Origin: Candidatus Thorarchaeota archaeon
Lineage (GTDB): Archaea; Asgardarchaeota; Thorarchaeia; Thorarchaeales; Thorarchaeaceae
Reading direction: 5' to 3'
Assembly (NCBI GenBank): GCA_016840855.1
Contig: JAEORO010000061.1
Span: forward strand, 1 to 40,786
DNA length: 40,786 nt
Shown here: piece by piece, positions 1 to 6,663 of the stretch
Layout of the letters: every line of letters begins with the position of its first letter
How positions within the stretch are numbered: position 1 is the stretch's first letter
The notes under the pieces: model-generated
What the model was told of the DNA's origin: nothing
Databases searched by the model: none
The model's input: the letters and a program-made list of their open reading frames with translations, nothing else
Made by a program: the position numbers and the translations under genes

Positions 1-2
1 AA

Positions 3-107
3 GGTATCCTAAACTTGGACAGAAGACCACAGCAGTGGTCTTACGAGGTAGTCCTGCCCGATACCCGTCCAAATGATGTCTATGTGGAGCCTCAGCCAGA
101 GGCTTGA
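3..107 (+). CDS. C-terminal fragment of an unidentified protein (5' end outside window)
   Basis: An open frame enters from the left edge and ends at a TGA at 105-107, giving 34 residues ending in VYVEPQPEA. The composition (many P, D, R, charged residues) looks like a real protein tail, and the stop lies inside a hairpin that could end transcription. It is convergent with the RIO kinase genes. No family can be recognised from so short a piece; another frame (2-76) is also open at the edge, so the call is tentative. Confidence 0.4.
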   Translation, partial: GILNLDRRPQQWSYEVVLPDTRPNDVYVEPQPEA

Positions 108-117
108 GGCTCACCAC
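84..117 (+). terminator. Hairpin over the stop codon of the left-edge gene
   Basis: GTGG+AGCCTCA (84-94) pairs with TGAGGCT+CA+CCAC (105-117), with a two-base bulge and a 10-base loop. It sits between two convergent genes. There is no strong T run after it, so the terminator function is inferred from position and stem strength only. Confidence 0.4.
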
Positions 118-161
118 GTATTTTCCTAAATGTATCAGTGAGTAGAGTATTGGCGAAGTTG

Positions 162-998
162 TTAAAGCAATTCAAGACCTTCTTTCCTTAGTTCTCTGTA
201 GTTTCTCAAATTTTCAGGAATATATGCATCAAGAAAGATATTCAGTATTTGCTCAGAGTCTCGTTCAATTCCATAGCTCTCAAAGTATCTGAGAACATTG
301 CAAATGTCACGTCGAAGGACTAGTTCCACCTTATTCATGTCTGACCACTTATTAACAGCCTCACTCTGAGGTACATCAATAATCCAAGGTTTATTTCTCC
401 ACCAGAGTATATTGTATGCACTAAGGTCTCCGTGTACATAGTGAGCATCTCGGTACATCAACAGGTACTGGTCGAAAATCTCATTCAATACAGCCTCAGG
501 ATCCTGCAACGCAACTTCTCTTAGCTGAGGAGCTGGAGTTTCTTCATCGCCTATGAACCTCATTGTAAGGTAATTAGCCACTCTAGAAATAGGAGTCGGA
601 ACTCTGACTCCCGCATTATAACAGTTCTGAAGAATGTCAAATTCAGCGACAGCGATATCCTCAATCAGTCCTAAAATCCATCGTGTCTTTTTTCCACTAG
701 ATTCTCTGATGTGGCCTTTTGTTGTTGATAGCTTATGCGGAGTAGCCCATAGTCTGTATGCTTTCAGTATGATGGGATGGGTGTTCCAGAGAGCAAGGAA
801 TATCGAAGCCTCTTTTCCAGCACTCATAGGATAGAGCACATCTGTGGCTAAGCCAAAGTTAATTGCATCTCGACGAATTTCATCAAACTGCGGCTCCGAC
901 ATCACTGCTTTTCCACTTGTGCCACCTCGAAGCGAGTCTCGTTTCTGGTCTATAGCACTACCCTTCGCGAGAGGGTTGAATTTATCTACTCGACTCAT
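162..998 (-). CDS. RIO1-type atypical protein kinase, second of a tandem pair
   Basis: A 278-residue RIO-family Ser/Thr kinase/ATPase. The visible family signature is the RIO1-type flexible P-loop SAGKEAS (about residues 59-65), the ATP-binding lysine in IILKAYR (K79), the catalytic loop HGDLSAYN (D191, N196) and the metal-binding aspartate in WIIDVPQ (D208). All catalytic residues are present, so it should be an active enzyme. RIO1 proteins act in late small-ribosomal-subunit maturation. Compared with its upstream neighbour it carries a slightly longer insertion around residues 86-112. Its ATG overlaps the TGA of the upstream paralog (ATGA), so the two are co-transcribed and probably translationally coupled. 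Which of the two, if either, is the housekeeping RIO1 cannot be told here. Confidence 0.88.
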   Translation of the reverse strand: MSRVDKFNPLAKGSAIDQKRDSLRGGTSGKAVMSEPQFDEIRRDAINFGLATDVLYPMSAGKEASIFLALWNTHPIILKAYRLWATPHKLSTTKGHIRESSGKKTRWILGLIEDIAVAEFDILQNCYNAGVRVPTPISRVANYLTMRFIGDEETPAPQLREVALQDPEAVLNEIFDQYLLMYRDAHYVHGDLSAYNILWWRNKPWIIDVPQSEAVNKWSDMNKVELVLRRDICNVLRYFESYGIERDSEQILNIFLDAYIPENLRNYRELRKEGLELL

Positions 999-1798
999 TC
1001 ATAAACCCCCAAAATAGTGGACTCGTCGAAATTCCGCTGATTGTTAGGAACATACTCGGAAAGGAACACCTTCACAATCTCGTCCGGGTCGCGCTGGATT
1101 CCATATTTCTTGAAATATAGGAGTAGATTAACGATATCTCGACGTAAGAGATTTACAACACTACTCATATCAGACCAAGGACCAACCTGGGAGGCTTGAG
1201 GCATATCGATAATCCATGCTCGACCTTCCCACCAGAGGATGTTGTAAGCACTAAGGTCTCCATGAACATAGTTAACATCTCTATACATGATAAGGTAGTC
1301 ATCAAGGATTTCATCCAGGATAATGTCGGGTTCTTCAAGCTCAACATTCCTTAATTGAGGTGCAGCCTCTATCCCATCACCAATCAACCGCATAGAAACA
1401 TAGTTTCCTACTCTGCCAATAGGAGTGGGGACATTCATTCCTGCTTTGAAACATGCTAAGAGCAAATCATACTCCTTTGCGGCAATAGCTTGCATTCGTC
1501 CAGGAGCAAAAAAACCCTTACTCTTTCTTGCTTGTGCAGACTGCCAGAACCTATATGCCTTAAGGATGATTGGGAAATCTCTCCAGTACGCCAGATAGAT
1601 TGATGCTTCCTTTCCCGCATTCATCTGATAGAGGACCTTAGTAGCTAACCCAAAGCTTGTAGCATCATTCCTGACTTCGTCTAGAGTGATCTCATTAATC
1701 GCTACAGTCCAACCCCTATTATTTCCTCTTTGGGCATCTCTTTTGATAGAGAGCGCACTTGGTTTTCGAGGATTGAGCTTCTCAACTACGGGAGACAT
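995..1798 (-). CDS. RIO1-type atypical protein kinase, first of a tandem pair
   Basis: A 267-residue paralog of the following gene. Motifs: NAGKEAS P-loop (about residues 60-66), K80 in IILKAYR, HGDLSAYN catalytic loop (D181, N186), WIIDMPQ metal site (D198). Length matches the usual archaeal RIO1 (about 260 residues), and the fingerprint is RIO1 (GKEA), not RIO2 (which has GKES and an N-terminal winged helix). The ATG at 1796-1798 has a GAGGTG ribosome binding site nine bases upstream on the minus strand. It heads a two-gene operon, and the region upstream is unusually rich in hairpins. The usual archaeal neighbour, a KH-domain Pno1/Dim2 protein, is not next to it. Confidence 0.88.
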   Translation of the reverse strand: MSPVVEKLNPRKPSALSIKRDAQRGNNRGWTVAINEITLDEVRNDATSFGLATKVLYQMNAGKEASIYLAYWRDFPIILKAYRFWQSAQARKSKGFFAPGRMQAIAAKEYDLLLACFKAGMNVPTPIGRVGNYVSMRLIGDGIEAAPQLRNVELEEPDIILDEILDDYLIMYRDVNYVHGDLSAYNILWWEGRAWIIDMPQASQVGPWSDMSSVVNLLRRDIVNLLLYFKKYGIQRDPDEIVKVFLSEYVPNNQRNFDESTILGVYE

Positions 1799-2380
1799 TT
1801 CTCATGCCACCTCTCTTTGAGAGAGCCGACATCCATGGTATATACCAGGGATGCTGTCCAATAAGGGAGCTCTGCGCTTCGATGGACTCTGCTTATCCAA
1901 ACGTTTGCGTTCTAGGTTCGCTTTACACGTAGTGGGCGAACCATTTTCTTTGTGGTTTTTTGTATACACTTTTTGTTTCACTCTCATTGGCTGAGCGACA
2001 CGCACCTTACATTAGTAGCACAGCAATCCGCAAGAAGTTGAAACCCACAACAAACGTTGTGCTTCAATGACAATTCATACACGATGCGTAGAATGAATGA
2101 ACAAGAACACAGAAGCAGCGACAGCCATTTAGGCTATCTCAACGTCGGTGCAGGAATCTACTACAGTATAAAGTATATTTACAATCATGAAATTTTGCAC
2201 CTCCGTTAACGCATTACTCGGGGCACAGAATCAAGAGTATATAGGCGTTATGGTCACAGCGAGAATTGCATAGGCCGGTAGGGAAGGATTTATTTCTGGA
2301 AAATTTGGCCGTTTCACGCTTTCCGTAAGCAGATGGGACAATGTTTCAAGTAATGTAACAAATCTGGAAGATGGAAAAAT
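1799..2380. other. Gene-free divergent region with several hairpins
   Basis: Between the divergent RIO operon and the XPB gene I see no convincing coding sequence. Hairpins visible: CTCTC/GAGAG (1811-1823); the perfect palindrome TGGTATATACCA (1836-1847); GTCCA/TGGAC (1856-1860 with 1883-1887); GGTTCGC/GCGAACC (1915-1921 with 1936-1942, containing a nested CAC-GTA-GTG); and TTGAA-CACAAC/GTTGTG-TTCAA (2038-2067, loop AAAC). On the minus strand a TATA-like stretch near 1960-1970 could drive an RIO leader RNA of about 140 bases. A TTTATTT at about 2289-2295 could be the XPB promoter. Confidence 0.5.
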
Positions 2381-4087
2381 ATGGCAAATCCGAGCAATCC
2401 TCTCATAGTGCAATCTGATAAATCAGTGCTTTTAGAAGTAGACAATCCGCTATACGAGGAAGCTCGTGATTCTCTAGCTCGTTTCGCTGAACTCGTGAAA
2501 AGCCCTGAGTATGTTCATACCTATCGAGTCACACCACTTAGTCTTTGGAATGCAGCTGCCATGGGGATGATGCCAGACGAAGTTATTGCTGCATTGGAAC
2601 AGTTTGCAAAATACCCCATTCCAGGAAATATAGCAAGAGAAATTGTTGACTATATGTCAAGATATGGCCAACTTTCTCTCTATAAGGAAGGACCAGATCT
2701 TCTCCTCTTATGCGAGGATGAAGATCTTGCTGAAGAACTATGGTCGAATAAGAAAATCAAAGACCTCCTCATCGACCGTGTTGATGCAGTGACTCTGCGA
2801 GTCGACCCAGGTCAGCGTGGGTTTCTAAAACATGCTCTTATTGAAATAGGACACCCAGTTGAAGACATAGCTGGATATGTAGAGGGAGAGCATCTGCCCT
2901 TTGAGATTCGAGATGTAACTCTTGAGGGCAAGAAATGGGGTCTCAGAGCCTATCAGGAAGATGCAGTGGCTATCTTTTATTCAGGAGGAGGTGTAAAGGG
3001 TGGTTCAGGCGTTGTTGTTCTTCCATGTGGAGCTGGGAAGACCATGGTTGGAATTGGTGCCATGTATAAACTCCAGACTTCTACAGTCATTCTCTGTCCG
3101 AACGTCGTAGCTGTGAGACAATGGATTGCAGAACTTCTTGACAAAACCACACTAAAACCAGAAGATATTGGTGAGTATACTGGTGATAACAAAGAGATTC
3201 GTCCTATCACAGTCGCAACCTATCAGATTCTGACTTGGCGAAAGTCAAGAGAAGATGTGTTCCCACACTTCAAGATCTTTGAAGCAAGAAACTGGGGTCT
3301 AATAATCTATGATGAAGTTCATCTACTTCCTGCGCCTGTTTTTCGAGTAACAGCAACAATCCAAGCAACAAGAAGATTGGGACTTACTGCAACTCTAGTT
3401 CGTGAGGATGAGAAAGAAGAAGATGTTTTCAGTCTAATTGGTCCAAAACGATTTGATATGCCATGGAAACAACTTGAGGATCAAGGTTGGATTGCTACTG
3501 CCATTTGTTATGAAATTAGACTTGACTTGCCTGATGATATGCGAAGGCCATACGCTTTGGCTGAAGACAGGAAGAAATACAGAATCGCTGCTGAGAACCC
3601 CTTGAAGATTGAACTGATTCACAAGCTACTGAAACATCATGTAAATGATAATGTCTTGGTAATAGGGATGTACCTTGATCAGTTGAAGTTGATTGCAGAT
3701 GAAGTTGGTGCTCCATTAATCACCGGAAAAACAAGCAATGATGAACGACAACGTCTCTATGAAGCCTTCAAGGAAGGAGAGGAGAAGATATTAATAGTAT
3801 CAAAAGTTGCAAACTTTGCTCTTGACTTGCCGGACGCAAATGTTGCGATTCAGGTTTCTGGAACCTTCGGATCTCGTCAAGAGGAAGCCCAAAGGTTGGG
3901 AAGGATTCTTCGACCAAAGATAGATGGCAGTTTTGCTCGTTTCTATTCGCTTGTCACAAAAGACACAAGAGACATGGATTTTGCTGCAAAACGTCAACTG
4001 TTTCTTACTGAGCAAGGTTACCAATATGTAATTGCATCAGCTGGTGAAAATATCTGGGAAACACCTCCAGAGAAATTCTTCAACTAG
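2381..4087 (+). CDS. xpb: XPB/Rad25-type superfamily 2 DNA helicase
   Basis: A 568-residue XPB helicase, an ATP-dependent DNA-unwinding/translocating enzyme of nucleotide excision repair and, in eukaryotes, of TFIIH. The N-terminal ~170 residues contain the XPB/Ssl2 N-terminal-type domain (YRVTPLSLWNAAAMGM near 49-64). Walker A is LPCGAGKT (214-221), motif II DEVH (311-314), motif III LTAT (335-338) directly followed by the XPB-specific RED motif (341-343), and motif VI has QRLGR (504-508). A thumb-like insertion lies between about 375 and 405. The gene starts at ATG 2381, preceded by GGAAGATGG. The common archaeal partner nuclease Bax1 is not adjacent; instead a protein with only an XPB-type N-terminal domain lies 2.5 kb downstream. 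Its TAG shares the palindrome CTAG with the convergent next gene. Confidence 0.95.
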   Translation: MANPSNPLIVQSDKSVLLEVDNPLYEEARDSLARFAELVKSPEYVHTYRVTPLSLWNAAAMGMMPDEVIAALEQFAKYPIPGNIAREIVDYMSRYGQLSLYKEGPDLLLLCEDEDLAEELWSNKKIKDLLIDRVDAVTLRVDPGQRGFLKHALIEIGHPVEDIAGYVEGEHLPFEIRDVTLEGKKWGLRAYQEDAVAIFYSGGGVKGGSGVVVLPCGAGKTMVGIGAMYKLQTSTVILCPNVVAVRQWIAELLDKTTLKPEDIGEYTGDNKEIRPITVATYQILTWRKSREDVFPHFKIFEARNWGLIIYDEVHLLPAPVFRVTATIQATRRLGLTATLVREDEKEEDVFSLIGPKRFDMPWKQLEDQGWIATAICYEIRLDLPDDMRRPYALAEDRKKYRIAAENPLKIELIHKLLKHHVNDNVLVIGMYLDQLKLIADEVGAPLITGKTSNDERQRLYEAFKEGEEKILIVSKVANFALDLPDANVAIQVSGTFGSRQEEAQRLGRILRPKIDGSFARFYSLVTKDTRDMDFAAKRQLFLTEQGYQYVIASAGENIWETPPEKFFN

Positions 4088-5064
4088 GAGAGAAGAGCTT
4101 TCAATCGAGATAATTTCGAATCTGTATAATCCACGACTGCAGACCAGACTCTTGATGTAGGCAAACTCGGTTCTATAAGCCCAGACTCTGATGAAAGGAG
4201 TCGTTCTAGAGACCAGGCAATTAGGTAGATGAGGACGAGAGGTCTTAATGAATCTACATCTACAACTTCATTTGAGTAAAGCAATCCCGGTGGGGGGTAT
4301 TCATGAAAATCAGCAGATGCTTCAAGAAGGTAAGCAAAGTCATAGTACTGATTCCCATATGCACAAGCTTCGAAATCAAGGAGGATGACTTTTCCATCTT
4401 GGAAGATAATGTTAGGAACCCATAGATCACCATGCATCAATGAGCACTCCCATGCACCTAGAGTATCAGTGTAAGAGAGAGCTTCATAATAGAGATCATT
4501 AAACGAAGCAACCAACATATCTAGCTCTTGAGAACACATAGACAATCCTTCATGTTTTTCAACAAGTGTGTGAGCTGCAATAAGGAAGTCTGAAGGTGAT
4601 TTGTATTCTTTGAGGCCGGGAGGTTTCTGTGAGGAGAGGTTTAGTAGACACTCTTTCAAAGAAATTATCTCTGTAGTTGTAAATTCTGTGAGTGTGTTGT
4701 GAATCACTCCATCAATATATTCGAAAATAATGAATGGAGTTGCTTTTGAATCGTTGAGTCGCCCCATGTATAGAGGTAAGGGAGAAATGCCTCGACGGTT
4801 GAGGAACAAGCTTACATCGTAGAGTTTCTTGTACGGTTGTAATCCAAATGATGAAACAGAACACGGTAGTTTCAGAATAAAATCAATGCTATTGGATTGT
4901 CCACGGATGTTAATGTTTGACCAACCTCCTAGTGCCTTACCCTCTAGACTTACAGCTGTATCAAATAGGTCGCATGCATCTCGTAGTAAGGTTGCTAGCT
5001 CAACCATCGTATGTCCATGAACCGTTACCAGTGGACGATTTATCATCGCGAAGTTTCTAATCAC
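4084..5064 (-). CDS. APH/choline-kinase family phosphotransferase
   Basis: A 326-residue protein of the aminoglycoside phosphotransferase/homoserine-choline kinase fold. The catalytic loop is MHGDLWVPN (H211, D213, N218), followed by the metal-binding aspartate in ILLDFEACAYG (D230) and YYDFAYLLE, as in the family. The N-terminal lobe has a nucleotide-lobe lysine candidate in DFILKLPC and a hinge-like FIIFEYIDG. The substrate cannot be deduced; members phosphorylate small molecules such as choline, sugars, amino acids or antibiotics. The longest frame begins with GTG at 5064; ATG at 5046 (MINRPL) is an alternative and neither has a strong ribosome binding site. Only 37 bases separate it from the divergent small gene at 5102, so their promoters must overlap. 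Confidence 0.82.
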   Translation of the reverse strand: MIRNFAMINRPLVTVHGHTMVELATLLRDACDLFDTAVSLEGKALGGWSNINIRGQSNSIDFILKLPCSVSSFGLQPYKKLYDVSLFLNRRGISPLPLYMGRLNDSKATPFIIFEYIDGVIHNTLTEFTTTEIISLKECLLNLSSQKPPGLKEYKSPSDFLIAAHTLVEKHEGLSMCSQELDMLVASFNDLYYEALSYTDTLGAWECSLMHGDLWVPNIIFQDGKVILLDFEACAYGNQYYDFAYLLEASADFHEYPPPGLLYSNEVVDVDSLRPLVLIYLIAWSLERLLSSESGLIEPSLPTSRVWSAVVDYTDSKLSRLKALLS

Positions 5065-5101
5065 GGCAACTTCTAAAAGGCTGTCGGGTGCAACTCAAAT
5101 C

Positions 5102-5389
5102 ATGAATGGAAGAGACCTACTTCTAATTCTTACACACCTTTTCCGAAAGAAAGGAAATCCTGTTTGCTTGGAAGATGCAGTAGAGTTCATCTCATTCAGA
5201 TGCAGGTACGGAAAACCAAGTCAAGTTAGACGAATGCTCACAATGGCAGTAAAAAATGAAATGATTACTAGAATCGAGGAATTAATACGAGCTGACTTTC
5301 TTTTTGATAATCAAAAGCTATCTCCCAATCTTGCAGCTGAATTATGTGAAAGACTCATGGTAAGTAGTGATATCAACCCAATGTTCTAG
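5102..5389 (+). CDS. Small DUF2240-like archaeal protein
   Basis: A 95-residue soluble protein. The pattern LLLILTHLFRKKG, then a helix EDAVEFISFR, PSQVRRMLTMAV and a C-terminal FLFDNQKLSP resembles the archaeal DUF2240 family, small putative winged-helix proteins of unknown function; this is recognition by pattern and not proven. It starts at ATG 5102 with a GGGTG about 12 bases upstream. Its TAG overlaps the stop of the convergent RFC-like gene within one CTAG. Confidence 0.6.
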   Translation: MNGRDLLLILTHLFRKKGNPVCLEDAVEFISFRCRYGKPSQVRRMLTMAVKNEMITRIEELIRADFLFDNQKLSPNLAAELCERLMVSSDINPMF

Positions 5390-6498
5390 TTTTCTTCTGC
5401 GCCAATAGCTTGTAGAGATGCTAGAAGCGCAGCTATATGAATAAAGGCATTCTTTCCTTGTAGAAGACGATAGTCAATCTCAGCGACTCTATCGAGAACC
5501 TTTGTAAGTGTTTGAGGCGAAAATGGCCGTTTTACAAGATCTCGTTCTATCTCAAGACAAACCTCTTGAGGTGAGTAATCCTCAATTGCCATTAGATTAC
5601 GAACTTCTTTTCGAGCTTGTTCATATTGGCCATCTAGTGCAAGATTCACTATATTTCGAGCCCGCAGTGTTAACATAGTTTCAGAGTGCTCATATACGTT
5701 ATCTTCTGTTACAACATCACTAGCAACCGATGAAACTTGAAGTAGGTTAAGAGCACGTCTCAAGTCACCAGAAGACTCTCTTGCGATAGCTGCTAATGCT
5801 GATTCCTCAATAGTGACATTTTCTTTTGATGCCACCTCTGCGATAAAACTTTGAATTAGTTCATCCGGAAGTGTTGAAAAATTAAGGGCAAGTGACCTTG
5901 AGATAATTGCTGGACTCCAGCCTGAGAGGGAAGGAGTAATGAGAATGAAGCGGCAGACATTACTATATTGTTCCATAGTTCTGCGAAGTGCTTGTTGCAT
6001 TCCCCAAGTTAGTGCATCAGCTTCGTCTAGCATTAATATTTTGATTTTCTCATCAGCTACGGTAGCTGTTGATGCAAAAAACCGAATGGCTTCTAATAGT
6101 ATTTCACTTCTTGTTGGATCGCCGGAACGACCTCGTGCATTTCGAGCAGTTTTTGCCTCACGAAAGACTACAGAAATGTATTCATCCAATTCGGATCTCT
6201 GGTCACGTCCAAGCTTAGCCAGATCTTGAACAGAACGCTTAGCCTTTGTCACAGGAATGTCCCATATATCACGGATGTTTAGAAACTTGAAGTTGGCGCT
6301 AAAACTATCACCGAGAATCTCCTTTGAGAAGATTTCAGCAGCGGCTGTCTTACCTGTTCCTGAAGGTCCATAGAAGATCATATTTGGGAAAACATTGGAT
6401 TTTGCGAGAGATTTCAACTGATTGATTGTATTCGCTCTTCCAATAAAATCAGCCCATGTCTTAGGCCGATATTTTAAACTCCAAAGGACAGGCTCCAA
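5386..6498 (-). CDS. Divergent replication factor C (clamp loader) small-subunit-like AAA+ protein
   Basis: A 370-residue AAA+ protein of the RFC small-subunit type, which in canonical form loads the PCNA clamp. Present: the RFC-type N-terminal WSLKYRPKTWADFIG, Walker A GPSGTGKT (44-51), Walker B LMLDEADAL (155-163), the following QQALRRTMEQYSN, and sensor 2 GDLRRAL (244-250). Departures: about 40 extra residues between the Walker motifs (roughly 80-130, rich in R/K), the usual sensor-1 asparagine segment (normally like ILSCNYSSKII) reads ILITPSLSGWSPAI, and the conserved SRC arginine-finger motif is SRS (200-202). This is therefore a paralog, probably not the main RFC-S. The start is a TTG at 6498 with GGGTGA upstream. 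Confidence 0.85.
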   Translation of the reverse strand: MEPVLWSLKYRPKTWADFIGRANTINQLKSLAKSNVFPNMIFYGPSGTGKTAAAEIFSKEILGDSFSANFKFLNIRDIWDIPVTKAKRSVQDLAKLGRDQRSELDEYISVVFREAKTARNARGRSGDPTRSEILLEAIRFFASTATVADEKIKILMLDEADALTWGMQQALRRTMEQYSNVCRFILITPSLSGWSPAIISRSLALNFSTLPDELIQSFIAEVASKENVTIEESALAAIARESSGDLRRALNLLQVSSVASDVVTEDNVYEHSETMLTLRARNIVNLALDGQYEQARKEVRNLMAIEDYSPQEVCLEIERDLVKRPFSPQTLTKVLDRVAEIDYRLLQGKNAFIHIAALLASLQAIGAEEN

Positions 6499-6604
6499 TA
6501 TTTCACCCAGAATCGGGTCATATCCATTGTAGATAAGCTTGTTTCTTTTTCTATCAGAGCTTTCTCTCTCCTTTAGTCAGAAATTTGTTAAAACCAAAAG
6601 CTCC

Positions 6605-6611
6605 TTAAATA
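6605..6611 (+). promoter_or_regulatory. TATA-like element for the XPB-NTD-like gene
   Basis: TTAAATA about 25 bases upstream of position 6633 would place transcription initiation after the first possible ATG (6628), which favours the ATG at 6664 as the real start. Inferred from spacing only. Confidence 0.4.
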
Positions 6612-6663
6612 CTCAAAAGCTGGGCGCATGTTTGCAAGGATAACTCTGTGGTCGGAAAAAACA

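Noticed and set aside
1911..1945. GGTTCG resembling a tRNA T arm
   Set aside because: The stem is GGTTCGC/GCGAACC with a 14-base loop, with no matching acceptor, D or anticodon arms.
1802..2005. Possible 67-residue protein on the minus strand upstream of the RIO operon
   Set aside because: Low-complexity basic composition, no ribosome binding site, and it overlies hairpins; looks like chance reading of a structured intergenic region.
2286..2380. Start of the XPB gene upstream of 2381
   Set aside because: The sequence upstream is interrupted by stops in this frame and contains a TATA-like element; the ATG at 2381 has a purine-rich site before it.
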